Shown here: in pieces, positions 10,765-23,159 of the stretch | Position numbering within the stretch: the stretch's first letter is position 1 | Layout of the letters: every line of letters begins with the position of its first letter | Assembly (NCBI RefSeq): GCF_012489685.1 | Contig: NC_080042.1 | Span: 60,741,069 to 60,805,068 of the forward strand | Reading direction: 5' to 3' | Source of the DNA: Lotus japonicus | Lineage: Eukaryota; Streptophyta; Magnoliopsida; Fabales; Fabaceae | DNA length: 64,000 nucleotides | Made by a program: the position numbers and the translations under genes | The notes under the pieces: generated by a model | What the model saw: the letters and a program-made list of their open reading frames with translations, nothing else | What the model was told of the DNA's origin: nothing | Databases searched by the model: none

Positions 10765-11756
10765 TCATTGGCAGTAAAGGTACTGAGAGTAGGATTTTAC
10801 TGGCCAACAATGAAGAAAGACTGTCTGGAATACGTCAAGAAGTGTGAAAAGTGTCAAGTTTTCTCTGACTTACACAAAGCCCCGCCTGAAGAGTTGACAA
10901 CCATGATGGCGCCTTGGCCGTTTGCTATGTTGGGACTGATATTTTAGGACCATTCCCATTAGCAAAGGCACAAATGAAGTATATCATTGTGGCGGTTGAT
11001 TATTTTACTAAGTGGATAGAGGCGGAAGCAGTGGCGACTATTACGGCCGCTAAAGTCAGGAACTTTCTATGGCGACGAATTGTGTGTAGGTTTGGGGTCC
11101 CCATGGCCTTGGTAATGGATAATGGGACTCAATTCACAAGCAATGTCACTAGAGAATTTTGTGCAGATATGGGAATTGAAATGCGATTTGCATCAGTAGA
11201 GCACCCTCAGACAAACGGGCTGGCAGAATCAGCCAACAAGGTCATTTTGAAGGGTTTAAAGAAAAAATTGGATGAGGCGAAAGGTCTTTGGGCGGAAGAG
11301 CTTCCAGGCGTCCTATGGGCATACAACACGACTGAACAGACAAGCACGAAGGAAACCCCATATCGACTAACTTATGGAACTGATGCCATGCTCCCAGTGG
11401 AAATTGAAAACCAAAGTTGGCGAGTAGCTCGGTTTAATGAGGACGACAATGGGGAGAATTTGATAGCAAATTTAATCATGCTGCCTGAGGAACAATGGGA
11501 GGCACACTTAAGGAATGAGGCGGGAAAGGTGAAGATTGCAAGGAAGTTAGCAACAAAGGTGGTCCCAAGAACTATGTGGGTAGGAGACTTAGTGCTTCGA
11601 AAGAAGACTATACCTGACAAGCATAACAAACTCTCGCCCAATTGGGGCAGGCCTTACAGGATAATTGGCGAGGTTGGAGGTGGAGCTTATAAATTGGAGC
11701 AACTTAATGGTCAAAAGATTCCACGAACATGGAGCACATTTGAAGCAGTACTTTAG
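10765..11756 (+). pseudogene. Tat integrase with a frameshift near 10930
   Basis: The zinc-binding part (VGFYWPTMKKDC...CEKCQVFSDLHK) is in the pol frame up to about 10930. A one-base indel then moves the core into another frame, where GTDILGPF, LVMDNGTQFTS and HPQTNGLAESANK supply the D-D-E residues. The C-terminal domain (VGDLVLRKK, FEAVL) ends with TAG at 11754. The open stretch from 10914 starts with TTG, so it is not an independent gene. Confidence 0.88.
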
Positions 11757-12145
11757 TTAAGTGGAACAACAAAAATGAATGAAGCCGCACTCTTTTTCCC
11801 TTTCTTTGCAAAGGTTTTTAATGAGGCGGCATATGTAAAAATGAAGGGACAATAGTTTCCATGTGTTAAAAAGCAATGAAAAGATCATTCCAAGAGATTG
11901 TTTATTTTTTATTTATATTACGAATTTATGCGGCGTAAGTCGTATCAAGGTATAAAATACCGCGAATAATCCTTTCGGAATAAGAAAGTATCACTACCGA
12001 GTATTAAAAGCCTTGGCAATTCTAGTGGCCACTAGAAACCAAGCCTCGTCGAAAAATCGGCTAAGGTACATAAACCTAAACGTTGATAAAGTTCAGTAAA
12101 TAACAACTTGAAAGTAACAACATAGTTAAACTGAAATGAACTTCA
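11757..12145 (+). other. Non-coding spacer between integrase and antisense ORF
   Basis: No coding signal on either strand. This is the region where converging transcripts of pol and the antisense ORF would meet. Confidence 0.6.
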
Positions 12146-14595
12146 TTAAAGATAGAAAAAGGGCGTGGCCCATACATGCTTTAAATAATAAAAAGTGGCG
12201 AAGCCCAAAACAAAGCTTGGCCCATAAACAAAATAAAAATAAAACAACAAATAAGATAAAGCCAGGTTTTCATTGTTGGCGTTGTTGTCTTGGCTTGCAG
12301 CAACTTTTGGGTCCTTTTCCCCTTCATCCCCATTTTTGTTCTCGCCATGACCATCTTCACCATTTTCTTCCTCAGATTCACTTTCAGAGTTGAATTGAGG
12401 AAGGAGGTCAATATCAACATCATCATCGCCGACTACCTGCCCATCCTTAATCTCCTTCAAAAACCCGATACGGGAAAGGTCAAAGCCTGGTTCAACAACA
12501 CTGATTTACTCTTTAGCTTTGAGAAAGCCTTGAGCAAATTGAATGGATGCACGCCCTAGAATGGAAGCATTCAGGCGTTCATACTTCTCTTCCATCTTCC
12601 GGCACTTGGCCTGAGCAGCAGTGTGTTTGACATTAATGGCTTCCTTCAACGATTTAGTTTTTTGAAGGAGTAAGTCAGAAGTCGCCAAGTCCTCAGTTAA
12701 CTTAGCACATTTTTCCTCGGATGACTTCAGGTGCTTGTTGGCGGTTTCAACATCGACCTTTGCTCGCTCATACGCAGCCTTCCAATCAACCGCCTTCTTT
12801 TCAAGACGATTCTTGGCCGAATGCATGTCCTTCATGTAATGAGCCATACCCGCCACGGTACTGGCGGCAGAAAGAGCGTGGTGAATGGCCATGGAAGCAA
12901 TGTTGGGGGGACCTTGACCAGAAATGTCTTTGTTGAGCCTGTTGTGAAAGGTTCGGTTCATGAAATCCAAACTGTTGAAATGAGGATCAGACAAACTCAG
13001 CAAGGTAGGAAGAGCCTCGCCTCCAATGGCTGCACTAGAACCAACATGAGCAAACGGAGTCTGTGGTTAATCATCGCATTTGGATCTCCCCGGGCTGGCG
13101 GGACATTATCATGCCCCTTCTTTTTCTCTAGCGGTTTACCTCTTGAGGCCAAACTGGATTGATTTAGAGTCGTCTGGTGCAAGGGTTTGTCACCAGCAGC
13201 TTTTTCAGTGGCGCTTGATGTTTTCTGGCGCTTAGGGTCTCTGATATTGTCTGAATCAGGGGTACCTTCAAGTTTTTTCTTCTGCTTAGCATCAACAGCT
13301 CTTTTTCTCGCCGCCTCAGCAGATTGGGCGAGATACTCTTCCATCTTCAACGGGCTGGCATCAACCTTACCTTTACCCATCGTGGCTGCACAACAAAGTA
13401 TCATAGTTAAAAGTGAGGCATGAATGAAAAAGCATGCTATGTGTAAAGATCATTAACTTACTAAAAATTGATTTAAGGTGCCAGTTTTTGACGCCTCAAT
13501 CAACTCATGACTAGAGAATACCGACAATGAACGAAGATAATCAGCAACCCCTCGCTCAGAATCGTCTAAGGGGTCATACGAAACAGATATTTTTCGGCGA
13601 GGATTTTTTGTCCAGTAAAATGGGAAGAGAGGACAATTGTTGGAATCCCGGAACAAGTTCTTTACTTCAGGCGACTAAACAACTTTAAAATACTTTTTCT
13701 GCCACACTTTGTAATGGCTCTTAAGAGCAGTAAACCGACTCATTTTCTTGCGGGCTAGGAGAGGAACCCACTTCACGGAAGTATGTTTTTTAGTAACAGA
13801 TTTATAGAAAAGAAAAAACAAAGGGTAGGTGGGCGTGAAGCTCATATGATCACATAAGATTTCGAAGCAACGGATAAAGCCCCAGGCATTGGGCTGGAGT
13901 TGGCAAGGCGCCACATTTAGAAAGGACAAAACATGACATATGAAAGGCGAAAAAGGAAGTTTAATGTTCAAATCAGTGAAAAAATAACCATAAACGAAAA
14001 AGAAGTCGGGCGACTCATCTGACGAATCTTTTCGCAAAAGAACACAATCATCCTCGCCATAGGGAAGACCATTTAGCTGAAGGTCCTCGTTACATGAAGT
14101 GGCGGGATTCACCTTTGTAAACCCTTGAGAAGATATTCGAAGCGAATTAATGCTCCCAATACCACCCCAGATAGAACGCCACAGACATTTATCTTCAACC
14201 AAATGTACATCTGTTCGCCATTCAGGCGAGGACAAACCTTCATTGGAAGAAAGGACATAATCGACAGAACCGGCTGGTCCGGAATCCTCGTGAATGGAAG
14301 GCGAGGAGTGAATTTCAATAACAGAGGGGGCAGAAATTTCCCCGTCCGTTGAAGGTGACGAAAGCTCTAAGGAAGAAACGCTAACACTATTCAATGACAT
14401 GCTGGGTAATTTCATGAAAGTTAAAAGAGGAAGATGAACAGTGTCAAAGAAAGAGAAAGAAAACAAAATGAGAAAAAATGGTGTAAAGAACTCACCGGAG
14501 GAAGGGATGAGAGATTGGGTAAGGAGAACGTCGGCTAAAGGAGAACACCGCGCAATGACGACGGCCGAAGTTAGCAAGGATTCGCCGGAGTTCAA
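12146..14595 (-). pseudogene. Long antisense ORF of the Tat element (Transposase_28 / 'putative gypsy transposon' type)
   Basis: Runs opposite to gag-pol, as in many Tat elements. The probable start is near 14400 (MKLPSMSLNSVSVSSLELSS). The N-terminal domain has the family's 'PLPF..F...VL..L.VAP.QL.PNAW' pattern: LPFSPFICHVLSFLNVAPCQ followed by LQPNAWGFIRC. TAG at 13675 breaks the frame, which resumes to 13453. A GT-AG candidate intron of 76 bp (13386-13461) follows; the exact join is out of frame in this copy. The next block is basic (MGKGKVDASPLKMEEYLAQ), and after a frame change near 13000 a coiled coil (12506-13003) and an acidic tail follow. The protein's function is not known. Confidence 0.75.
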
Positions 14596-15196
14596 AGAGG
14601 AGAAAGTGAGAAAGTTTCAGAAAGTAAAAAAGTGAAGAGGTAAAAGAGGTTTTATAGGGGAAAAGAGGAGAGAGAATGAGTGGGACAAATAGCGAAGCGT
14701 CGTAGGATTTGAAATTTAAATTTTTTTAAAAAGGTGCGAAGCGAAAAGGTATAACTCCTCGAGACACACAAATAGAAACTGCATTCATGGCAAATGATGA
14801 CGAATCCCGGAAAACAAGGATTGCGTGTGTCAGTGGAAAAGACTTGATTGACGGTTGAGACAATGGCGACATCCATAGTATATACATTCAGGAAAAGATC
14901 TCAGAACAGTCATCGCATACATGACACCTCCTGATTGGTTAATTTCTAAAAAAATCCTACATGACAATGAGTCATTCATTCCTTTTATCCTACACCTTTC
15001 TCCTTATCCTGCACTCATCTCTCTTTAATAACATTTATGTATATCAAAAACGCGTTTTTCCCCTCTCTCATCTCTTTTCTTTCTCTGCTGTTTCAACCCT
15101 CAATTCATCTCTTCCAGTTTTCCCTCATGGCCGTCTCTGCAGCCATAGACCTTCTCTCAGGCCGCTGCCACTGCCATCGCCGCTCCTCCGTTCCGA

Positions 15197-15300
15197 ATGA
15201 CATCCTCTCAGTCTGCGTCCTCCACCTCTGGAATTTTCTCATCGAAGAAGGACATTTTCGCCCTCCTCTCTAGAAGATCAAATGCTACGGGTTTCTCAAT
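15197..15300. repeat. Gene-like segment repeated at 18798-18855
   Basis: About 55 bp containing 'cgaagaaggaca' and 'ctctctagaagatcaaa' recurs at 18798-18855 with roughly 90% identity. Both strands are open: plus reads FSSKKDIFALLSRRS, minus reads VAFDLLERRAKMSFFDEK, versus VAFDLLERMANMSFFEEK in the other copy. Two of the five changes are silent in the minus reading and one in the plus reading, so the minus strand may be coding. Gene not recognised. The rest of 14,980-16,400 shows only CT-rich sequence. Confidence 0.45.
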
Positions 15301-16440
15301 ATGAGTTGCAGATGTATTTAGAAAAAACATTGTGTCGAAGATCATCAATACTTGCGGCCTCCCTACTCTCCAGTCTCCACCGAGAATCATCATCGCCGTA
15401 TCTTCATCTGGCATTTTTCACTGGGTGCGTTCTCTCTCTCTCTCAACTCCTTTCCTGCTCTGCGTTTTCTCTCTTTCACTCTTCAACTTCAATCCTCATG
15501 ATTTAACCATGCTCCTCACAGCCATCATCGTTCTCTCCTCTTCGTCACCGCGATCACCGTTCTCTCTGCTTCGTCCTCTAAGACCTCAAATCCCTGATTT
15601 CAATTTCGATTGTGGATGGCAAGGTATGACTCTTTGTGGTTTAAAGTGTTAATTCTAATCTCTTTAAAAAAAATTCAGATTTTATGTTCTTGATAATTTT
15701 GAGTTCTTCCCTCATTTTCGAACAGCTTGGAGGTTGAAAAATGCAATCCCGTCGCCGCTTACACAGTCACACTCAGCCGCCGCAATGGTCCTTCAGAACT
15801 ACTTCAAACCCTAATTTTGGAACTCCTTGGAGGCTGAAAATGGAATCCCGTTAGTTTCTCCGTTAATTCCTCTCTTAGAAATTAGTGTTTTTGAATTCAA
15901 ATATGTTCTTGACCGTAAAATACTCCCCCCATTAATTGTTTGTTTGACTGTATTCACTTTCAATTGTTTCCTTTCTTGAGTGGAAATTTAAATAAATTTA
16001 TTTATTGGTATCAATTAGTTCATATTTATGTTTCTAAGCGCCTATATTGCTACTTCTGCATTTTCCTTTATATTTTTTTTATAACAGTGTTTTTTTGGAG
16101 AGATAGATGACACACTCAAAGTAGTAATCATCTGCTTATTTTATCTTCCCAAGTTATTATTTTTACTGATTTAGGTTCTGATTTTTTTTCTTACAAAGAT
16201 GAAGTTGAGAAAGTAGTAAAACAGGCTAAAGAGAAAAAGAGGCTCATTTTCATCTCCAGTCATTCAGGCTTACCAACTTTGTTTCAGTTCTAGAGATTGA
16301 TTTTCTCGAGGTGCCTTTGGTTTATTTTATCTGTCTTTTGTATGAGATGTGAATGTGAATGTGAATTGAACTCTATTGGTCTTGAGAACTGGATTTCAAA
16401 TTTTATTTGTTCTGATTAAATTTGCTGATAAATTTTTCAG

Positions 16441-16680
16441 ATGAAGCATTTTTTAATAACAGTGTTGCATATGTCAAGGACCAGTGCAGGTGTTCCATGC
16501 CTCAGGTTTGTAGTCCTTTGTCGTTTTCTTGCCCATTATTTTTTACAAGCTTTGAATTATTTGAAGAGAAATTTCTCTCTATTCATTTTCTGCAGAATCA
16601 TCTTAGAGGAGAGCCCCTCAAGCTTGTGGGTTGTGGCCAATCCGAGAGAACCTTTGTTTTCAGATTAAAGATGCTACTTA
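16441..16680 (+). pseudogene. Captured fragment of UDP-apiose/UDP-xylose synthase gene (AXS-like)
   Basis: After a 'tctgcag' acceptor near 16594 the reading LRGEPLKLVGCGQSERTFVF followed by IKDAT (the last part after a small shift) matches the AXS family, which reads LRREPLKLVDGGQSQRTFVY. The preceding exon-like piece from 16441 ends GVPCLR before a GT donor, resembling the family's GVPRVLACF context. AXS makes nucleotide sugars for cell-wall rhamnogalacturonan II and hemicellulose. Only two partial exons survive, with key residues altered, so no function is expected. Confidence 0.6.
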
Positions 16681-17701
16681 AGTTGTCTTATTGATGATTG
16701 TAGGTTCTCATATCTGATCTTTTATATGCACTATTTTTCTATAAATACAGGTATTGTGATTGTCTTATTCATCTTAAATTGTCATTTAGAGCTGGTCCAC
16801 CAAGTATTGTGACCTGTTAACAGGAAAAACCTATAAGGGCTAATTGACACGCCTTCCATGTATAGGCCAATGACATAGGAAGCTAATGTATACGACTAGA
16901 GAGAATCTGATTGTGCATATACAATTTGTAAGTTCATTCATGTAAATTGCAGGCAAGGAACATTTTTTGCATTATCTCTTTTTCTTCTTCTCCTTTCTGC
17001 TGCCTCTTTTCTTGCATCTTTTTGTTTACCTGCAGAAATTACATAGTCGCAAGTTTGTGTGTGTGTGAAGAACTAATTAATCCAAATTCTTAAAATGCAC
17101 ATTTACATTTTAATAGTCGCAAGTTTCTTCAATGGATAATTAAAAACCAATCGACGTTTTGTACTTTCATTTTCTTTGCATTCATGTTTTGGCTTCTGTT
17201 AAAGGTATGCTTTGGTATTGAATGAAAACAGAGAAACGAAAGGGATAAGGAAGAGAATGGAAGAGAATGAGGGGGTTATATAATGATTTTACTTTCATTT
17301 TATTGGGTGATTTAAAATCTTTCAAAAGTAGGAGAAGCTTGAAATTTCCATAAAGTTGAACATGGAAAGCTTGAAACTCTCACTTACCCATCCTTCTCCA
17401 TCCAAATCAAACATAACCTTAATAAGCAATATTTTATGTTGCTAAATTATGGAATTGGCCCTACTATTTTATAACTTTTTGAGAAGTATAATTAAATGAG
17501 AGGAGGAAATATGCAAGAATAAATATGTACTCTTAATATTGTATATTGAATTTGTATAATTGATATTGCAAATTTATGTATAAGTGAGAGATGATGATGA
17601 AGTTAGGATGGTGATACAGCAAACAACAATTTTTTATATAACTCAGTCTGAAATTACCATCACAAATAAGTGCTAATCTCAGACCATTTGATGTATCACA
17701 G

Positions 17702-17849
17702 GTTCCTTACAGTTCATGGTTCTGCAGACCCAGTTATCCCTGTCAAAGATGCACATGAGTTTGCCAAGATTATACCTAACCACAAATTACATATCAAAGA
17801 AGGAGCTGATCATGGTTACACTAATCCCTTTGCTTCTATTAATCAGTGA
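17702..17849 (+). pseudogene. Captured exon of an alpha/beta hydrolase gene
   Basis: Directly after a 'cacag' acceptor the frame reads FLTVHGSADPVIPVKDAHEF then AKIIPNHKLHIKEGADHGYT, ending in TGA. This is the C-terminal part of a plant alpha/beta hydrolase family: the charge-relay aspartate in GSADPVIP and the histidine in GADHGYT are both visible. The nucleophile elbow is absent. It differs in origin from the neighbouring AXS fragment, which fits Helitron capture. Confidence 0.65.
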
Positions 17850-18374
17850 TTTCAAGGGCTTGATCCAGTCTGAATCAACAATCGCCATGTGGTTAGTGCT
17901 CCTTTCCCAAAAATTTACTGATTTTAATCATACTTCATTCTTTGTCATTTGATCATATGAGTATTGTTTTCTGTACCTGATGATAGAAGTGCACCTTGGT
18001 GTTGAGTGTTGATTAAAAACTCAAGTTTCTTGCTATGATTATCACAAAAGTCCTATTAAGTCTAGAAGGGGAAAAGTTTTGCTGAGATATTTTTTACTCA
18101 TACACTTGAGTCATTTTGTGATTGTAAAATTAATTCCAATGATTTATCTTATTATAACACAACATGCTAAAAGTGTCCTTAAACTGTTATTCGGTTCAAA
18201 GGAACACATATAAAGGTGAGGAGGAGGAGGAGTATATCTACTATATTTCTCATTATCTACTGCATTTAGAATCTAAATTCAGTGATTAACTGTCGGCCCG
18301 CCAATATGCTATATCATAATCTTAGTTTCTTCATCGATGCAAGTTATTAATCTGTCTGCCAAAAAAAATTGCAG

Positions 18375-18492
18375 GTCAGGTTCTGCAACTGGTGGTACTA
18401 TTGCCAAGGATGCCATTGGAAATTATGTATTTGCAGAGCAATGGCTCAAGACACATGGGCCCGGTGACCGTACGCTTACACAAGGATTGAAG
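18375..18492 (+). pseudogene. Captured exon-like fragment, gene not recognised
   Basis: A 118-bp open segment lies between an 'attgcag' acceptor and an AAG/GTACCA donor. It reads [20 protein letters not shown] then [19 protein letters not shown]. The absence of stops, the splice-type borders and the codon-like composition suggest a real exon, but I cannot name the parent gene. Confidence 0.45.
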
Positions 18493-19849
18493 GTACCAAG
18501 TGTTTACAGCCGTTAATTGGCTTGTGTTTTCATAGATCCTCCACAAGCTGCAGTATATAATTTTGAAAGCAATTGTTTTCTCAGACTATTATAGCATTAT
18601 GCTTTAATGTTCAATGCCATTTCCCATTGCTTATTTCCTTAATCTCAATGTTATTTGTCTTAGCTCAACAAAATTATCTTGCTATACTATGCAAAATTTA
18701 TGTGGTGACAATGAAAGATGAACTTAAATTGCAATTCTAGCCATGACAAGTTAACAACCCAAGACCTTGCCTTATCTAAAGGGCTTCCAGATTTCTCCTC
18801 GAAGAAGGACATGTTAGCCATCCTCTCTAGAAGATCAAAGGCTACGGAATTCCTCTCTCTATGTCCAATTTTGCTGATATGAAAAATAACCATAGCAGTA
18901 AAAACTGGCACTAATGCATTCTCGATAGATAAAGATAGCTGAGGAATTCAATGTTGCAGTTACCATGAAAAATCATGGTAAATTCTGCACTTTTGGATGA
19001 AACTTCCCCGGTTAATTTCTCCTTCTCAAGTCCCAAAGCTGATAGTCTAAAAGGTGTTGTGTAAAAACAATAAGCAGAAATTAATTAGTGATTTGAATTT
19101 TATGTTTCTTTGTCTTTTTTCAAAAGTTAATTTAAAAAACGTAATGACCCCATAGATTAAGGAGTGAATTTTGAACTTAAGTTAATGCATTTAGGAAAGC
19201 AATTATGTATTGAAAGTGGTCTTCCATTGATAAGTGGCATTGAAAGTCATTCAATCTTTTATGTATGTATATTCGTAGGTGAGAGGCCAAACTATGTTGA
19301 ACAGATTTTTCGTTCCATTCTGGTTAGAGTTTTCATTTTGACTATCTTCCCCTGAGTAAGTTCTGAATGTTTAATTTGTGTGAAGCTATTGCAGCATGGC
19401 TTTTAAGATCATTGGCAATTTTGGCTAAGCATGATTAATCTATTTTTAATGCTTAAACTACTTTTACTAACTTAGCTTCTTTTCTTTCTTTTGCGATGGT
19501 TATACACTTTGTGTAGTGATTACCTGATTATTGGTTAACATACTTTATGTTTTGTTTTTTTTTTTTGTTGATTTGATATTGAATCTAATCATTTCTACAA
19601 AGTTGATTCTGTATAGAGAGCTCGGAGTTGAAAGTGTGCTAAATCTATCCATTTAATGTTTTAGATGTCATTCTTTGTCATTTAAGAATCTATTGACTAA
19701 AATCACTCCTTTTAATCGTTATGTATGAATACTTTGCAACCAAATGTTGTAGGTATGGATGAAGCATACAAATAATTTGATACTGATATAAAAATACCAT
19801 TTTTTTGCTTCAAGATGTTAGGAGTTTGGTTTAAATTGCAAATCCATAG

Positions 19850-19938
19850 CTGAATTGAGTAGTGATAAAAATGAAAATGATGGAGCACTTGCAAGAATTC
19901 TCGATGTGCTCAAGAGAGTTCACTGCGCATTGTTTGAT
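19850..19938 (+). pseudogene. Captured exon, resembles CTD-phosphatase-like (CPL3/CPL4) linker
   Basis: Between a 'catag' acceptor and a GTAAG donor the frame reads ELSSDKNENDGALARILDVL then KRVHCALFD. The pattern D-G-A-L-x-x-(I/V)-L-x-x-L-K-x-(V/I)-H-x-x-F-F-D is found ahead of the BRCT domain in plant RNA polymerase II CTD phosphatase-like proteins. Only this exon is present, so the identification is tentative. Confidence 0.4.
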
Positions 19939-21423
19939 GTAAGTCACTTTCTCATTATATCGTTTCAAGTTGGTTATTTCTGAAATAATACTAAAATTGT
20001 GGTGGTGGGATCTTTTTGTAGAAATTTGAAGATCTTTCCTTTCTCTCCTTTTAATTTTTGAACTTGATTTTCAGATTTTTATGTGTTATCTTTGTTCAGT
20101 ACTTCTCCCTCTCTAGATTCTCATCTTCTCCTCACGGCTATCTCAAGTAAGCCTCTTCTCTTTTCTCTATCCACTTTTATTTCAATTTTTTGTATTTCAG
20201 CTGCAAAATAAAAAAATTGATTGTGTTGTTTGATAATGAAAAGATATGAATCTACAAGAGAGAGATGACACCCCCAAAATAGTAATCATCTGCTTCCAAA
20301 AGGTATAGAAAAAATTGAATATTTTATTTTCAGCAGAATAAGGAACAGTCGGTTGAAGGACTTAACTTGTGTGCTCAGATTCTTAACCTGAACTAGCAGA
20401 TGTTCTTTAACCATAATAGTTACTTACATGTTCGGAACTCGAATATAAAATTACTTTCTCTACTAATCCACATGGCCTTCTAATCTTCCTTTCCACTCCA
20501 CTCCTCTAATCTTCATATGCGAGATTGAATCTCTGAATTTAAATGTCTTCTGCTAGGGTTCATCTCATGTGTGTTGTTTCTCTTATTCTTCATCTCCTTT
20601 CACTTATCTCTGTCAATCTATGCCTCAATTCTCCCTTTCTTTCATTCGATTTCAGGTTGTATCGTGGAACCTATGGACATCGTTGGCGGAAAATGCTTCG
20701 CTTCCTAAAAGTACTCAAGAAATCAGTTTCATGAGTGAGATTGCAGCCCTTAATTTTGGTGTCTTCTGCCAAGGTTCGTCCCTTGTGTGCCGATTATCTT
20801 CCTCTCCGTCCCCTTTCTCTATTCTATATCTATGGAAGTGTCACATAAACAATAGGAGTTTCATGGAAGTGACATACAAACAACTGAATTTCCCCTCAGG
20901 TTTATTGCTAGAGAAAACCCTTATAAACTACTCATAATACCTTTATATTATTATCCCCTTTCTTTACTCAATTATTAGATGGTGTGCTATACTTGCGTAT
21001 TTGTATCTTGATTTGTTATTTACATTTTGTTGTCTTACAACTTATGTACCTATTGCTTTATGTTGCCATGGATACTTTATGGTATTCAAGGAGCCAGCTA
21101 TAGTACGAAGTTTTGCTGATGCGTATGTGAGTGTTGCTTTTTTTTTTGTTTTTGTGGTGTTGATCCAGGGGAAGGAGGAAGGGGGAATCACACTTGGAGA
21201 AGGTGTTGAGGCTTTAAAAGAGGCAGGTTTGACTATAATTTGAGCAATAGGATGTAGAAGCATTGCTGGATGAGAACATTAGTAAGAGGAATCTCTTAAG
21301 TTCGAGAATAATGTAATCAATATCGTCATTCTCACTCTGAGGGCTGTTTTTTTTGTCAAATTAGTAATTAGTAATCGATTCAACATGATTTATATCAGTT
21401 CATGAATATTGTAAACTGTATTA

Positions 21424-21505
21424 GAGCATCTCCAATGGGGGTTGCTTAAACCAGTTGGCGCACTTAAGCAACGTTGCTTAGTTTGGAGCACCATTGATGC
21501 TATAA
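21424..21505. mobile_element. Very short MITE-like inverted repeat
   Basis: Left end 'gagcatctccaatggg' and right end 'caccattgatgct' are imperfect inverted copies. The 'gagcatctccaatgg' word is common to plant MITE termini. Its small size makes the call weak. Confidence 0.3.
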
Positions 21506-21815
21506 TTTTTCAGAAATTGATATTTGATTATTAACTCTTTCTAACCTTCATTTAAATAGCTATGGCATCTAATGTTGAAATGTTCACTCTTATGCGGATT
21601 TCAATGTATCACTCATCTTTCCTATCCTTTTTCTCCTCACAATCCTGGTGTAGGAGATTGTAACAATCATTTCTTATTATTTCATGGAAACTATAGTTAA
21701 CTTATTAGATGTGAGTACAATTCAATGTCTACATTAATTAGAATGTATTGCATATTATTTGATGGAGAAAATGGCACGGTTATAAATGACTTAGAAGTTA
21801 TTCCCAAAATTGCAT

Positions 21816-21965
21816 ATTTTCTCCAAAAATATCATGTTACATTGAATTATAAAGTCAATTAAAATCAAGCCCTTTGCATTATTTTTTAATCACATATTAA
21901 AATTGATTTTCTCTCCAAAAGATATCATATTACATTGAATTATAAAGTCAAAATTAAAATCAAGC
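21816..21965 (+). repeat. Direct repeat, two copies about 98 bp apart
   Basis: A ~50-bp segment with 'atatcat', 'ttacattgaattataaagtc' and 'aattaaaatcaagcc' occurs at about 21816 and again at about 21914, nearly unchanged. No coding capacity. Confidence 0.7.
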
Positions 21966-22242
21966 CTTGATTACTTACCGAAAAAAAATAAACATTTAAG
22001 AATATGGTCATAAGTAGTATTTAACCTCAAAATTAATGGGCAAAAAACTGCAGAAATGATATTTTAGCATCTTGGGATTAAATTAATTTGTGAACTTAAT
22101 TTAGAATGAAGGAAGGTTAATACTACTTATGTCACAACAACCGAAATCTTATTAAAAAATAAAAGAAACCTTACTAAATAATAAATGAATTTTTTTTCAC
22201 AATTAAAATTTACTTTTTTCAGAAGAATATGAGAAAAAGGAT

Positions 22243-22400
22243 GATGTACTGACAATGTAGTTTTTTTACACTGTCAACCAAACAGATTTCAAGGATGTGT
22301 CACGTCAATTAATGAAATTAAATAAAATGAAAATTTTTCTCATATTTTTGAAATCTAATTGGTTGATGGTTAAAAAAACTTTACGCCATCAGTGCATAGA
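22243..22400. mobile_element. Small MITE with about 40-bp terminal inverted repeats
   Basis: The left 'actgacaatgtagtttttttacactgtcaaccaa'-type end (written here only as a motif class) is mirrored by 'ttggttgatgg...aaactttacgccatcagtg' at the right. The 158-bp element has no coding capacity. Target duplication not resolved. Confidence 0.5.
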
Positions 22401-22439
22401 AATTAAACTTTAATGCAGACGAATTTTATTCGAGGGAAG

Positions 22440-22955
22440 GAGTTTTAGGTTAATTTTTAACAGGTTTTTAAATGCATTATTTACCGTTATAATTTTTCTT
22501 CTGAACATGAAAAACTTTTGGAATCCATAATGATAAGAAACATTTTTATAGATATGAGGCTTTGTTTCAAGTTTTTAAGTTGCATCTGAATTACTGGGGT
22601 TAGCAGAAGTTTAAGTTCAAATGTAATTGGCTCTTAAATAAAAATTTTAAAATTTTTTTTTCTGTAAACATGGACCAATTTTTCAAAATTTTAATGACAG
22701 GAACTGTTTTTTAGAAATAATTGGATGCTTCATTTAAGGCTTTTATGATGTAGGCGAGATTTAAGGGGATATGAGGAGACCAAGGTTAATTTTAATAGAC
22801 TCTCAAATGCATTTTTAAAATTTTATTTTTTCATGGGAACCAAAAAAAACTTTTGAAGACCATAATAATAAGAAACGAATTTTATGGACAATTATGAGGC
22901 TTTATTTCATTCTTTTAAGGTACGACCGAATTAAAGGGGATCACAAAAGTTTATG
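22440..22955 (+). repeat. Imperfect tandem array, three units of roughly 165-170 bp
   Basis: Shared landmarks recur in order: 'aaatgcatt', 'aaaacttttg', 'cataat(g/a)ataagaaac', 'atgaggctttgttt' at 22554 and 'atgaggctttattt' at 22891. A more diverged middle copy spans about 22618-22780. Origin unknown. Confidence 0.55.
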
Positions 22956-23159
22956 TATAAATTCTTTTTTGGAAGTCCAAATATATTAATCATAATGAAG
23001 AAGGAAGAGGCTAAGCTTGAGAATAACACATTGAGGATAACAAAAACAAAAATCATGTATCATCACAGAAATACACAATCACTTAACCACCCTAAAAAGT
23101 ATAGACAATCGGAACTTCACTAATCAAAAGATAAAAACCAACGAACACAATCCGAAAAC

